Counted from the stretch's first letter, positions 34,773 to 44,247 are shown. The stretch is DNA of 64,000 nucleotides from Peptococcaceae bacterium BRH_c4b (GCA_000961595.1 LADO01000058.1:1-64000), one strand, 5' to 3'. Made by a program: numbers and translations. The notes: generated from the letters alone by a model not told the origin.

Positions 34773-36461
34773 ATGAAGAAAAACGACTTTATCATTAATT
34801 TTCATGCATTAACCTTAAAACATTTCAGCTGGCGTAATGTTGGCTTGCAATACAAACAACTGGTGATGTTTACCGTACTGATCTTTATAGCAGTTGGCGG
34901 ACTTGGCGTGACAACCTATATAGTGGATAAAAACAATCTCAGGGGCATTATGGAGGAAAGGATAATAACTTCGGCAAAGAATACTGCAGGCAACATATCC
35001 CTGATGGCAAATACATATGACAGCAAGCAGTTATTAAATTTCGTAAAGGTACATATGGTCAATGAAAAGCTGTCCTTTTCAAAAAACTACATACGTGCTG
35101 GTCTGTCAGTATATGACCCGGAGGGCCGGATAGTTCTTTCCGAAGGTAATGAGTCGAGATTAACGCCGGAAGCTATTAAAGAATTATTTAAGAACAAAAA
35201 AGGTTTCTTTACAGAAACAATGGATGGAGATAAAAGGATAATTGCTTATGAGGTTGTTCCGGCGAAAAGCTGGTTATATGTTATCGACTTGGTTGAAGAT
35301 GACTATCTAAAACCTGTATATCAGTTAAGAAACATATCACTATTAATGGGTTTGATAGCCGTACTGGCCGCCTTTACAATCTGCTTTGTAGCATCCAGAA
35401 GAATGGCCGTCCCCATGGGAAATCTGATAAAAGTAATGAAAATGGTAAAGCAGGGAGATCTCTCCGTAAGAGCGGCTGAAGAAGGAATTGCTATTGAATT
35501 TGCCATGCTTGGTAAAAACTTTAATCTTATGCTATCCAATATGGACATAATGCTTCAGGAATCATTGAAAACCGTCAATATTCTCGCGGAGACCAGCAAA
35601 CAACTGGCCTTCGTGGCCGATAATCAAATATCAATAACAAATGACACCGACGGAACGGTGCAGAATATGGCTGAATCCATAGAAAACATTACAGCCAGGA
35701 TAGACGTGACCAAGGACACCACTCAAAAGCTTATGAATATTGCAGATAAGAGCAGGGGGGATCTGGACAGGCTTATTATTAAAATGAAAAACAGCTATGC
35801 TTATAATCAGGATGGTTTAATCGGAATAGTAAATCTCAACAGCCACATCAAAAAAATTTTTGAAATAGTGGAACAGGTTAAAAATATAGCCGGACAGACC
35901 AATTTGCTGGCTCTAAACGCTTCCATAGAAGCCGCCAGGGCAGGAGAGCACGGTAGAGGATTTGCAGTTGTGGCGGAGGAAGTAAGAAAGCTGGCTCTGG
36001 AATCAGCAGGGGCAAGTGACGATATAGGAAGGATAGCTGCAGAAATAGTCAAAGAAAGCGAAAAAGTTTACATAATATTTAACGAAGGATATGAATCCAC
36101 CAGGGAAGGAGCAGCCGTGGCGGACGAAGCGAAACTGTCACTTGGTCAAATATATAGTGGAATAGCCGAAGCATCCCGCAAAATAAATGAAATTCACGAA
36201 TCAACAGCAGAAATAATCAGTGGGGTCAGAGAAGTGGTATCCTATATAGACAGACTGTCTGGAACAGCGGGAATAGTGGAGGAAAAAGAAGATCATATTT
36301 CGGTTAAAAAGATATTCGAACTGGCAAGTAAACTTGAAGAAACCGCTGTACACAACAAAGCTCAAATTGAGGAGATTCGTGTTGATTATAAAAATAGTGC
36401 TGAATGGGGTATCGCCAACATTTCCGACAATACCCACATTAAGGAATTAGATGGCAATTAA
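34773..36461 (+). CDS. Methyl-accepting chemotaxis-type sensor protein
   Basis: This 562-residue protein has a first membrane segment near residues 28-50 ([20 protein letters not shown]), an extracytoplasmic sensor of about 150 residues, a second membrane segment near 190-212, a HAMP-like linker and a signalling domain. The signalling tip is well kept: [20 protein letters not shown], then [20 protein letters not shown]. It should transmit an external signal to CheA/CheW. The ATG at 34773 has GGCAGGTG 6 bases upstream. It lies next to pstS; a role in phosphate or envelope sensing is possible but not shown. Confidence 0.92.
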   Translation: MKKNDFIINFHALTLKHFSWRNVGLQYKQLVMFTVLIFIAVGGLGVTTYIVDKNNLRGIMEERIITSAKNTAGNISLMANTYDSKQLLNFVKVHMVNEKLSFSKNYIRAGLSVYDPEGRIVLSEGNESRLTPEAIKELFKNKKGFFTETMDGDKRIIAYEVVPAKSWLYVIDLVEDDYLKPVYQLRNISLLMGLIAVLAAFTICFVASRRMAVPMGNLIKVMKMVKQGDLSVRAAEEGIAIEFAMLGKNFNLMLSNMDIMLQESLKTVNILAETSKQLAFVADNQISITNDTDGTVQNMAESIENITARIDVTKDTTQKLMNIADKSRGDLDRLIIKMKNSYAYNQDGLIGIVNLNSHIKKIFEIVEQVKNIAGQTNLLALNASIEAARAGEHGRGFAVVAEEVRKLALESAGASDDIGRIAAEIVKESEKVYIIFNEGYESTREGAAVADEAKLSLGQIYSGIAEASRKINEIHESTAEIISGVREVVSYIDRLSGTAGIVEEKEDHISVKKIFELASKLEETAVHNKAQIEEIRVDYKNSAEWGIANISDNTHIKELDGN

Positions 36462-36528
36462 TCGTCGATTTACCCCACGCTAAGACACGTGAAAACAATT
36501 TAAGCTTCCCGGGTGATGTAAATCGGCG

Positions 36529-36975
36529 CTAATAGAAAGAAGTCAGAGCTGCCAATACCCCAATTAAGACTCCTACAATGACTTCCATCGGTGTATGGCC
36601 CAAGTTTTCCAAAAGGTCATCCTTAGGAGATACCCCTTCCCGGTGGCAAATCAAGTTTATACGGCGGGCATGCTCACCTACAGCACTTCTTAAGGTTATG
36701 GCATCGTAAATAACAATACCGCTAAAAACGGCTGCCAGTTGAAAAAAGGGAGATGTCCAACCGTAAATAAGGCCCATTGTGATAGCAAGTGAAGTAACCA
36801 CGGCCGCATGGGAACTTGGCATCCCCCCAGGTTGCAGGAGGCGGTGCCAGGATTGGCTTTTATACCTGCGAAATGCCAGTAAAAATTTCAGCCCCTGACA
36901 AGCTACCAGGCTACTCCCGGCAACAGGTAGAAGAGTTTCTAATACACCCACACTAGCTGGCATTAACATATTCAT
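36529..36975 (-). CDS. DUF212 family membrane protein (divergent PAP2-related)
   Basis: This 148-residue protein has four predicted membrane helices. Family marks are LLQPGGMPSSHAAVVTSLAI and YDAITLRSAVGEHARRIN, then LGHTPMEVIVGVLIG. DUF212 (YuiD-like) proteins are distant relatives of PAP2 phosphatases, with a P-S-S-H signature and a conserved H-T-P-x-E-V. The substrate is unknown; a lipid phosphate is plausible. It is the last gene of the minus-strand envelope island, 73 bp after the broken transglycosylase gene. Confidence 0.85.
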   Translation of the reverse strand: MNMLMPASVGVLETLLPVAGSSLVACQGLKFLLAFRRYKSQSWHRLLQPGGMPSSHAAVVTSLAITMGLIYGWTSPFFQLAAVFSGIVIYDAITLRSAVGEHARRINLICHREGVSPKDDLLENLGHTPMEVIVGVLIGVLAALTSFY

Positions 36976-37048
36976 CTTCTATCTTTACCTCCCGGAGTTG
37001 TAAGATTAAATAAACCTGAGAAAGAAAAGAACATCTTGAAACCCATCC

Positions 37049-37750
37049 TTAATCGTGTAGATCAAGTGGCATATTCATGATTTCCGAAGACTTATCCCGA
37101 TCAAGATCACTTGCCTGAATCATGGACTGGATTACTTGCCACTGCCGTGAACGTGCAGCTTGGTAACTTCTTAAAGGATCAAAATAGCTAGGAGACTGGG
37201 GTAGCCCAGTCAGAAGAGTCGACTGGCTAAGTGTAAGTTCGGATACGGGTTTGTTAAAGTAAACCTTGGTGGCTGCATCAAGGTCCCAAGCCCCATGTCC
37301 GAAATAGACGCTATTTTAATACATGGCCAGAATATCCTGTTTGGAAAAATTCCTGGTGATCAGAAATGCCAGGATTATTTCTTTAAATTTTCTAGACACA
37401 TTTTTTTCGTCAGTGAGAAGTTGATTCTTTGCCAGTTGTTGCGTTATAGTGCTGCCACCCTCCTGGAAACTCTCGCTGCTCAAGTCCCTAACTACAGATC
37501 GTATGATCCCTTCAAAGCTAACTCCCGGGTTAGTATAAAAACTTCGGTCTTCAGTGTCGATAACAGCATGTTGTAAGGGGAGTGGAATTTTAGACAACGG
37601 TACATAGGTTTCGCCTTGAGCATGTATTTTTGATTCAATTAGAACAGGTAATGATCGTACAACTGGATTTTCCTCTTTGATGAAGCTAACCAACAATATG
37701 CTGATTACAATTGTCATCATTAAAAGAAAACCTTTAAGAATTTTAATCAT
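37049..37750 (-). pseudogene. Monofunctional peptidoglycan glycosyltransferase (GT51), interrupted by TAA
   Basis: The frame encodes a 233-residue GT51 transglycosylase with one N-terminal membrane helix. The catalytic glutamate is in D-T-E-D-R-S-F-Y, and Q-E-G-G-S-T-I-T-Q-Q-L is present. A TAA at 37316-37318 stands where the family has Leu in LAMYLNxVYFG; the frame then continues NSVYFGHGAWDLDAATKVYF without further stops to 37049. A single T-to-A change (TTA to TAA) explains it. A truncated 144-residue product would lack the end of the domain. Its start overlaps the MFS stop by 4 bp. It could be real decay, a sequencing error, or readthrough. Confidence 0.85.
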
Positions 37751-38916
37751 TTTGCCTCACAAAAGTTAGACTGCTGTTTTTCCTTGGAAAGTGCAAGATA
37801 TAGTAATATAGCGGTTAGAATTGCTAACCCTCCATTGAAGTAAAAGGGAACTGCCGTACCAAACTCATTCCATAGCCACCCTGTAAGTAGGGACGCCGGC
37901 AATAATCCAATCCCAACTATCATTGAATACATACCCATCGCACTTGCCTTTAAATTTTTCGGTGCGATATCAGCCACAAGCGCCTTCTCCACCCCTTTTG
38001 TTAACCCGGTATAAATTCCGTACAGGGCAAATAGCAACCAGAACCAACTATTTGATTGAATAAAACCAAAGCCAAGGTAGACAGCCCCGTAAAATAAATA
38101 ACCTGAAACCAACAGTCCTTTTCTTCCCACCCTATCCGAAAAATAACCAGCCGGATAGGAAGATAGGGAGGATACTAAGTAAAACACCAGGTATAAGAGA
38201 AGGACACTGGCTGTTGGCATTCCTGCATCGGATGCCCGAAGAATAAGGAACTGGTTTGAGGAATTGGCTAGGGTAAAAAGAAGAATTACCAGCAATAAAT
38301 GCTTCAATCTTTGATCCAGGCTACTCCACTTAAATGCAAATTTTTTTTGTTTAGCAGGTGGATCTTTCTTTGACTCCCTAATCCAAAATAGAAAACCAAA
38401 TCCTATGACGACTGGAATCATCGAATAGTGAAAAATAGTAGAAAAACTCCCACTTTCCCTGGATATTATCGCATAAGCTATTCCGGTACCGATAGCGGCT
38501 CCCAGCATATCCATCGTTTGGTGAAGTCCAAAAGAACGCCCATGTCTGCCCTTTACACTGGACTCGGCTATCAGTGCATCGCGAGGAGCCGTTCTGACCC
38601 CCTTGCCAATACGATCTGAGACCCGCCACAGGAAAACACCTACCCAGGAGCTTGCCAGGACCAATAAGACTCTTCCAACAGCGGAGAATCCATACCCGAA
38701 AACAGCCAGGGTTTTACGATTATTCATCCGGTCAGATATGAAACCAGCCGCAAATTTTAATAAGCTTGTAAGGCTTTCGGCAATTCCCTCAATAACTCCG
38801 ATAGTGAACGGCGTTGTTCCCAATGAAGAAAGAAATATAGGAATAAGTGGGTAGACCATATATGTGCCGATGTCTGTAAAAAAACTGACCAGGCTTAATA
38901 ACCAAATATTATACAC
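37747..38916 (-). CDS. Major facilitator superfamily transporter
   Basis: This 389-residue protein has 12 predicted membrane helices. The loop 2-3 motif is G-F-I-S-D-R-M-N-N-R-K and its repeat in the second half is G-Y-F-S-D-R-V-G-R-K-G. A region RVSDRIGKGVRTAPRDALIA resembles the group of uncharacterised MFS proteins related to antibiotic or sugar exporters. The substrate is unknown. GTG start. It is translationally coupled to the transglycosylase gene by an ATGA overlap, suggesting a shared job at the envelope. Confidence 0.88.
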   Translation of the reverse strand: MYNIWLLSLVSFFTDIGTYMVYPLIPIFLSSLGTTPFTIGVIEGIAESLTSLLKFAAGFISDRMNNRKTLAVFGYGFSAVGRVLLVLASSWVGVFLWRVSDRIGKGVRTAPRDALIAESSVKGRHGRSFGLHQTMDMLGAAIGTGIAYAIISRESGSFSTIFHYSMIPVVIGFGFLFWIRESKKDPPAKQKKFAFKWSSLDQRLKHLLLVILLFTLANSSNQFLILRASDAGMPTASVLLLYLVFYLVSSLSSYPAGYFSDRVGRKGLLVSGYLFYGAVYLGFGFIQSNSWFWLLFALYGIYTGLTKGVEKALVADIAPKNLKASAMGMYSMIVGIGLLPASLLTGWLWNEFGTAVPFYFNGGLAILTAILLYLALSKEKQQSNFCEAK

Positions 38917-38946
38917 TTTGTTTTACGCCCTCACTTTGGATTGCAT

Positions 38947-39675
38947 TTAATTCTTATAACACCTAATTGCCTGTAGACTGATGATACAAGCTATTAACCA
39001 GACACCACCTGCAGCAAAACCGGCCACAACATCGCTGGGGAAATGTACTCCCAAGTAAATACGGCTAACTCCAATGGCAGCAATAAAGATAGCCGTTACC
39101 ACAATAACATACCAGGATGGTTTGTTGCGCTCATGAAGGTTAAGCCAAATTAAATAGCCTAACATTCCATAAAATGTAGCCGATACCATTGCATGACCGC
39201 TGGGAAAGCTGTACCCACCGGCATTTACCAAGTGTTGGATGTCCGGGCGAGTACGGTGAAAAATATTTTTCAAGGCATAATTTAACAACCCTCCACCTGC
39301 TAAACTAATGGCTAGAACCAATGCTTCCCAAGTATGTTTTAAACGAAAGAACAGATAACTTCCCAAAATTACCATCACGATTATATCAAAAAAAGGTGAT
39401 CCTATTTGGGTGATTAAAATGGCCAACTTTGTTAATTCATTAGTAGCAAAGCTTTGAATATATTGGGTTACAACTGTATCAAATGTGCCAAGTTCATGGT
39501 ACAGAAGGTCTTCCACCATTTTTGCAAGCAATAACAGAAGAGAAACACCCGCTACTATTCCCCAGGTCAGGTGTAAACTAAATTTTCCCGGGGGAGACCA
39601 GAAAAACGATTTTGTTTTTCCCACAATCATAAGTTTCTGGAGCCTCCTGTATATTTGTGATGGCAAATTAACCAT
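38947..39675 (-). CDS. PAP2-family membrane phosphatase
   Basis: This 242-residue protein with about six membrane helices carries the complete PAP2 signature: K-N-I-F-H-R-T-R-P, Y-S-F-P-S-G-H-A-M and S-R-I-Y-L-G-V-H-F-P-S-D. Such enzymes dephosphorylate lipid phosphates such as undecaprenyl diphosphate, phosphatidylglycerol phosphate or phosphatidate at the outer face of the membrane. It is flanked by a DedA gene and the MFS gene in one direction, consistent with recycling of the undecaprenyl carrier. The ribosome site is weak, so a start further in (M17) is possible. Confidence 0.9.
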   Translation of the reverse strand: MVNLPSQIYRRLQKLMIVGKTKSFFWSPPGKFSLHLTWGIVAGVSLLLLLAKMVEDLLYHELGTFDTVVTQYIQSFATNELTKLAILITQIGSPFFDIIVMVILGSYLFFRLKHTWEALVLAISLAGGGLLNYALKNIFHRTRPDIQHLVNAGGYSFPSGHAMVSATFYGMLGYLIWLNLHERNKPSWYVIVVTAIFIAAIGVSRIYLGVHFPSDVVAGFAAGGVWLIACIISLQAIRCYKN

Positions 39676-39725
39676 AATAAATATTTTGTTTACTCAATTA
39701 AAAAGTTATTCTTACCTTCGTTAGC

Positions 39726-40337
39726 CTAACGCTTACGGATGTTCTTATAAAAGAACCAAACAATACCACAGATAATAGCAAAAATAATGGCATAGCTGAT
39801 GGGCCGGAAATAGGGTTCCACGGATTGCCAATTCTGACCGAGTTTTAGTCCAAAAAAAGTGAGTGCAATGTTCCAGGGAATACATCCGATAAGGGTAAAA
39901 ACGAGGAATTTTAGGAATTTCATACGGGCAATCCCGGCCGGTAAAGAGATGAATGTCCGAATAACCGGGAGAATGCGCCCGAAGAATACTGCACATTCAC
40001 CATACCGGGAGAACCAGCGTTCCGCTTTATCCAGGTGTTCATTGTTAAATAGGACATACTTGCCATACTTCTGAAGAAAAGGGCGACCCCCATTTGCACC
40101 AATCCAAAAGGCAATCACCGATCCAACCACATTGCCGAGGACACCAGCCCAGACAACGCCCCAGAAATTGAGTGTGCCTTGGGCAGCCAGGAATCCGCCG
40201 AAAAGCATAATCACTTCACTGGGCAAGGGAATACAGGCACTTTCGAGAGTCATGCCAATGAATACACCCCAGTGACCAAGTGTATTGATAAGACCGGTGG
40301 CAATGGAGGTAAGTATTTGCATCAGTTGATGTAGCAT
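39726..40337 (-). CDS. DedA-family membrane protein
   Basis: This 203-residue DedA/SNARE-associated protein contains E-S-A-C-I-P-L-P-S-E at the first re-entrant loop, G-A-x-G-G-R-P-F-L-Q-K-Y-G-K-Y and F-F-G-R-I-L-P-V-I-R-T-F-I-S-L-P-A-G-I-A-R-M, the family's conserved Arg/Pro motif. DedA proteins include flippases for undecaprenyl phosphate (UptA) and phosphatidylethanolamine. GAGG lies 7 bases before the ATG at 40337. It is the intact one of two adjacent DedA genes. Confidence 0.92.
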   Translation of the reverse strand: MLHQLMQILTSIATGLINTLGHWGVFIGMTLESACIPLPSEVIMLFGGFLAAQGTLNFWGVVWAGVLGNVVGSVIAFWIGANGGRPFLQKYGKYVLFNNEHLDKAERWFSRYGECAVFFGRILPVIRTFISLPAGIARMKFLKFLVFTLIGCIPWNIALTFFGLKLGQNWQSVEPYFRPISYAIIFAIICGIVWFFYKNIRKR

Positions 40338-40419
40338 CACGGTACCTCATTTCATGTTAATAACATCACTTCTATTTCCAATATGGCCTGCCTTAGATTT
40401 CCTTTTTTGTCCATTGATC

Positions 40420-41025
40420 CTAATACACTGTACTTTTGGGTCGATTTTTTTGGCGTTTTATAAAAATATATAATCCAATAGTAATGATGGTAATAATGAT
40501 TCCAGGCAGTAGTAATTGGTGCATAGCCTGATAATAACGGTGTCATGCGATTTGAATATAGCGGCCCAACAAAACAAATGCAGATGTCCACAATGTAGCG
40601 CTGACAATATTAAAAACGGCAAACCGAGTCGGCGGCATTCGGTTAATTCCAGATAAGTATGGGACCAAAACTCGAATACCGACAATAAATTTTGAGAAGA
40701 GCACTATCCAATTCCCATATTTTTTAAATTTCTCTTCCAGTTTGTCAAATTTTTCGTTGGTGATGCCTATGTGTTTACCAAACCTCAAGACAAACGGTCG
40801 CCCAAAATACCAACCGATTGTGTAGGCAATCATTGATCCGATGATATTGCCGGCACTGGCAAAAAACAATAACAATGGAAGAGAAAATATTCCTTTTTGC
40901 CATGCAAATCCTGAGATTATTAATGTGGTTTCTGCCGGAAACGGAATGCCAATCATTTCGAGCAGAAGTATAAAAAAAACACCGGAGTAACCGTAATGGT
41001 GAATCCAGTATTGAATATGTTCCAA
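40420..41025 (-). pseudogene. DedA-family protein, interrupted by an in-frame TGA
   Basis: The 201-codon frame encodes a second DedA protein: LEMIGIPFPAETTLIISG, GRPFVLRFGKHIG and FSKFIVGIRVLVPYLSGINRM. At codon 161 (TGA, 40543-40545), right after L-G-R-Y-I-Q-I-A, translation would stop. The frame then continues for 40 codons with H-R-Y-Y-Q-A-M-H, a clear membrane helix (LLLPGIIITIITIGLYIFIK) and a basic tail, giving the normal family length. A TGG or CGA to TGA change would explain it. The truncated protein lacks its last helix and could still function in part. TTG start after AGGAGA. Confidence 0.8.
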
Positions 41026-41047
41026 TTGCCATTCTCCTATATAACAG

Positions 41048-41076
41048 ATTATTTACAAAAAAATATTTTCAGTCAA
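41048..41076 (-). promoter_or_regulatory. Sigma-A-type promoter ahead of the DedA genes
   Basis: Minus strand TTGACT (41076-41071), 17 bp, AATAAT (41053-41048). This suggests the DedA-PAP2-MFS part of the island can be transcribed apart from the ECF operon. Confidence 0.5.
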
Positions 41077-41101
41077 ATTAATGCTGCCTTAAATCGTTCT
41101 T

Positions 41102-41929
41102 CTAAACATTGGAGTTCACAATTTCCGGCAGAAAGCTTGAAGCTAAAGCCCCTATGGCAAAGATAAGCATCAACACTCCCCATAATATTCCTAATACCGG
41201 GAAATTAAGGAGGGCAACTATAAATAATGAGCCAATCAGGACCTGGTAAAACGGTTTTTGTCCCCAGGCAAAGCTTTTTAATAACAGCCCGCCGACTATT
41301 GAACTTAACGCTCCCAATCCAACCGACAAAAAAATTAGAAGCACAAGTCCCAGCAAAACGACCACCGGTATGCCCCAAATGGTTATTGTTAGAGCTATAA
41401 AGACCAGGCCAAGGCCAATGGTTGCAAACAATCCCAACATACCGACCTTAAGCATTTTGGCCTGTAGCATTGCTTTTGCTTTTCTGACCCTGTTTTTAAG
41501 AACGAATAAAGAAGCCAGGCTGACTAAAAAAATTAACAAGGCCAGGAACAATTTAGCCAATTCGATCAGGCCAAAAGCGCTCACACCCAAAAGCAAGCTG
41601 TTTAAATTTTCATTAGCAAAATTAATATGAAAGATACCTTTGCCAACCTCGGCCCCCGGCTCCTGGATTAATTTACCCCCAACTAAAAATACCGTATCCT
41701 TAACCCTGGCTGTCTTGGTTAAGGTAAGATTGCCGTTGATGACAACCACTTCATCGGTAACCACACCGGAAATAATTCCGTCTTCGCCGTAAAGAAAAAC
41801 ATTTTCGACTTTCTGGCCTTCATTAACTACATTATTCTGGTTAAATATAGACTCTGTGGCCCAAGCATTGACAGAGAAACAGCTTAACAGCACCACCAGA
41901 ACCAGTAGAAAACATACCTTTCGTTTCAT
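41102..41929 (-). CDS. Membrane protein with bactofilin-like extracytoplasmic segment, in ECF operon
   Basis: This 275-residue protein has a signal peptide (about 1-25), an extracytoplasmic beta-rich part of about 90 residues with short repeats (GIISGVVTDEVVVINGNLTL) resembling polymer-forming cytoskeletal or bactofilin-like sheets, then four or five membrane helices (about 115-270). No enzyme motif is seen. It overlaps the anti-sigma gene by 4 bp and is the last gene of the sigma/anti-sigma operon, so it may be a sensor or target of that pathway. Function unknown. Confidence 0.75.
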   Translation of the reverse strand: MKRKVCFLLVLVVLLSCFSVNAWATESIFNQNNVVNEGQKVENVFLYGEDGIISGVVTDEVVVINGNLTLTKTARVKDTVFLVGGKLIQEPGAEVGKGIFHINFANENLNSLLLGVSAFGLIELAKLFLALLIFLVSLASLFVLKNRVRKAKAMLQAKMLKVGMLGLFATIGLGLVFIALTITIWGIPVVVLLGLVLLIFLSVGLGALSSIVGGLLLKSFAWGQKPFYQVLIGSLFIVALLNFPVLGILWGVLMLIFAIGALASSFLPEIVNSNV

Positions 41930-42441
41930 GAAATGGTCCCCTCTCTGGATAAAGCTGAAAATACCCGCCCGAAACCGTAAAAGGCGGCCATGGCCCCAAC
42001 TATAAGAACCAGCCCTAGGGTCAGGTTTGTTCTATCTAAAGGCAATTGCCAGCTTAGTTTTACCACCAGTGACGTTACGATCACCAAATGTTTGACAATA
42101 ACGCGCATTACCTCCAGCAAAACAGGGCCGAAAAGAATTACCAAGGTACCCAGGACAAGCAGGTTGAGCAGACCCCATGACTGAAGCAGCTTGTTCAAAG
42201 GGGTTTCGGCATATATTTCGGGAGTCTGAATTCTGCTTAGAATCCGTGCTGTCAATAACAGGCTCGCCTCAGGACGGGGAACTTGACGAACTGCGCTTGA
42301 AAGTGCCTGCATTCTATTCAGAGTATCCCTGCAATGAGCGCAGGTTTGCAGATGGCTTTCAATAACTCTGGCTTCTTCACTGGAAAGCGCCCCATCCAAA
42401 TACCCGGACAAATTTTCATCGTAGCAACCTAAATCAGACAC
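41926..42441 (-). CDS. Zinc-finger (ZAS) transmembrane anti-sigma factor
   Basis: This 171-residue protein has an N-terminal zf-HC2 domain with the H-L-Q-T-C-A-H-C zinc motif (about residues 30-37) preceded by YLDGALSSEEARVIE. Two membrane helices follow (about 90-112 and 143-165). It should hold the ECF sigma factor encoded just upstream (gap 1 bp) at the membrane until a signal releases it. GTG start after GGAGG. Confidence 0.9.
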   Translation of the reverse strand: MSDLGCYDENLSGYLDGALSSEEARVIESHLQTCAHCRDTLNRMQALSSAVRQVPRPEASLLLTARILSRIQTPEIYAETPLNKLLQSWGLLNLLVLGTLVILFGPVLLEVMRVIVKHLVIVTSLVVKLSWQLPLDRTNLTLGLVLIVGAMAAFYGFGRVFSALSREGTIS

Positions 42442-42442
42442 C

Positions 42443-42985
42443 TCAAAAACCTCCTTCCTTCAGCTTTTTTAATAAAATCTTGCGGGCCGAAAATATGCGG
42501 GACTTAACTGTCCCCAGAGGGATATCCAAGACCTCGCTTATCTCCTGATATGAATAATCCTCCCATTCTCTCAGGATTAAAGCAGCTTTATATTCGTCAG
42601 GCAACGTTTTTAATGCATTGATCATTTGGTCTTGTTGTTCCTTTTTTAAAACAAGCGTTTCAGGTTCATCAATGAAAGTATCTTCCACCTGGCGGACATA
42701 ATCAAGGGGGACTGTTTTGAACCTTCTCCTTTCCCGGGAATATCTGAAAGCCAAATGGGTGATGATTTTGCCGAACCAACTGCGAAAGGCTTCCGGTGCC
42801 TTTAGCTTCCCTATATTGTGGTAAACTTGCAGGTAAGCCTCTTGCAAAACCTCCTCTGCGTCAAGGGGATCATTTAAAATGCCATAGGCTATGTTTAGCC
42901 CTCTTTGTTGAGTGCCTTGAACAAGTTTTTCAAATGCCGTCAAATCACCAGTCTTCACTTGTTCTATCAGCGAAACCTCAACCAA
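42443..42985 (-). CDS. ECF-type RNA polymerase sigma factor
   Basis: This 180-residue sigma-70-family factor has region 2 (ILNDPLDAEEVLQEAYLQVY, with RSWFGKIITHLAFRYSRERR) and region 4 (LPDEYKAALILREWEDYSYQ, then EISEVLDIPLGTVKSRIFSA), like SigW/RpoE. TTG start after a GGGGATCA site. It lies 15 bp after a BcrC-like phosphatase gene and directly before its anti-sigma factor. It probably controls this operon; I could not fix its promoter motif. Confidence 0.93.
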   Translation of the reverse strand: MVEVSLIEQVKTGDLTAFEKLVQGTQQRGLNIAYGILNDPLDAEEVLQEAYLQVYHNIGKLKAPEAFRSWFGKIITHLAFRYSRERRRFKTVPLDYVRQVEDTFIDEPETLVLKKEQQDQMINALKTLPDEYKAALILREWEDYSYQEISEVLDIPLGTVKSRIFSARKILLKKLKEGGF

Positions 42986-42999
42986 TGGGTGATCCCCCT

Positions 43000-43584
43000 C
43001 TATACTCCGGTAGACTTATCTACCAGACGATTCCAAATCATTACCAACTTACCGGCAATTCCGTCCAGATAAGGCCATAATTTATTGGCTATATAACTTC
43101 CTATCAGGCCGGTCACCATTCCTCCTAAAATATCCAAGGGATAATGGGTGCCGCAATAGACTCTGGAAAAGAACAGTACCAGGGACATAACTGTCAATAT
43201 TGTACCCCATGCTTTATTTTCACCAAAAATACTTGCCGTAAAAGCAGTTGCTCCTGTTGCGTGGTCGCTGGGGAAGGAGGGGTCCGTAGACCGGTCAAGG
43301 AGCAGGGTAACGTTGTTGGTTGCAAAGGGCCGCGGTCTGAAATAAGCAAGGCCGATAATTTGGTTGATGCCTAATGCAATGGCTGCAGTAAAAATGACCT
43401 TAAGCACTCCTTTTCTACTATTCATCATTTGCTCAGGGTGGGCCTTCTTAAACCACAAGCTAATAAGAACAATACCATATACCAATACTCCCCACTTAGC
43501 TACCGCCGCCATTACTAAATCAAGAGTAGGGATATGTCCGGCAAGGCTGTTAATCTTGCTAAAAATTTCATAGTCCAAATTCAT
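43000..43584 (-). CDS. PAP2-family phosphatase, BcrC-like undecaprenyl-diphosphatase
   Basis: This 194-residue membrane protein has about five helices. It has the PAP2 signature in BcrC form: A-Y-F-R-P-R-P-F, P-S-F-P-S-D-H-A-T-G and S-R-V-Y-C-G-T-H-Y-P-L-D. BcrC removes a phosphate from undecaprenyl diphosphate after peptidoglycan transfer and gives bacitracin resistance; in Bacillus bcrC is under ECF sigma control, which fits the sigma gene 15 bp downstream. AAGGAGG lies 7 bases before the ATG. Confidence 0.92.
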   Translation of the reverse strand: MNLDYEIFSKINSLAGHIPTLDLVMAAVAKWGVLVYGIVLISLWFKKAHPEQMMNSRKGVLKVIFTAAIALGINQIIGLAYFRPRPFATNNVTLLLDRSTDPSFPSDHATGATAFTASIFGENKAWGTILTVMSLVLFFSRVYCGTHYPLDILGGMVTGLIGSYIANKLWPYLDGIAGKLVMIWNRLVDKSTGV

Positions 43585-43913
43585 TTTGACAACCTCCTTA
43601 AACTTATGTCTATCTCTAAAGAGACACGAAAGAAAAAAAAGTTCGCAAAAAAAATAAAAAAATCAGTAGTGTTCTGCCAAGTTATTAAGGTCACCCCTAT
43701 TATTAGGGGTAATACCAGCGAAACTATTCCAGACACAAAGTACGTGGAATAAAATGGCAATAAAATCATTATTAGGTTAGGCACACATTAGGTACACATC
43801 TGTAAAGGCGTAAGGGATAGAGGTAGGAAACCACAACCAAACGTAATTTGTCCGTAAAATACAAAACGGTCCGACTGTTTTGATCGAACCATTCTTGTTT
43901 AAGGCGTTTAAGA
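43585..43913. other. Upstream region of the ECF operon with a perfect palindrome
   Basis: A perfect hairpin ACCCCTA (43693-43699) / TAGGGGT (43704-43710) lies about 110 bp upstream of the BcrC-like gene. The 11-mers TAGTGTTCTGC (43667) and CACCCCTATTA (43692) recur in the other order at 45049 and 45040. A hydrophobic minus-strand frame (43581-43784) covers the region but is doubtful. Confidence 0.5.
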
Positions 43914-44247
43914 CTATCCCCGGGGAGCCCACATAATTACCGTTACCCCAATGAGGCAAACGACGGCTCCGATCCAGTCATAAATGTCGGGCGTTTTTCC
44001 ATCTACACCCCAACCCCACAGGGTTGCTAAAACGAATGAATATTCCTCCGTAAGCTGCATATATGCGGCCGAAGTTAGCCTCAGGTTGCAAAGTGGGGAT
44101 AATTCCGTAAATAATCAACACCATCCCGCCGAGGACACCCCAAGTTAAGGATTTGCCATCCCTTAGCCACAGCCAGACCATGTAACCGCCGCCGATCTCA
44201 GCCAGTCCGGCCAGCACAAAAAGCAATATGGATTTTAATAAAATCAA
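43914..44247 (-). pseudogene. YnfA-family (UPF0060) small membrane protein, frameshifted
   Basis: The first 70 codons match the YnfA/UPF0060 family of small four-helix membrane proteins ([20 protein letters not shown], then [12 protein letters not shown]). After FI the frame turns into R-F-S-N-P and soon stops. Skipping one base near 44034 restores [12 protein letters not shown], then [10 protein letters not shown], and ends [10 protein letters not shown], a perfect family C-terminus of total 110 residues. So one inserted base has broken the gene, unless it is a sequencing error. TTG start after AGGAG. Confidence 0.85.

Noticed and set aside
40543-40545. TGA in the DedA gene as a selenocysteine codon
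   Set aside because: No selenoprotein family has this fold, no hairpin of SECIS type was seen right after the codon, and a point mutation is simpler.
43590-43640. ECF-type promoter GAAC...CGTGTC before the BcrC-like gene
   Set aside because: The gap between the two boxes is about 12 bp, too short for ECF sigma factors, which need about 16-17 bp.
43581-43784. A 67-residue hydrophobic minus-strand frame ending in an ATGA overlap with the BcrC-like gene
   Set aside because: It starts with GTG without a ribosome site, runs through the operon's upstream palindrome and T-rich tract, and its end is just the next gene's ribosome site translated.
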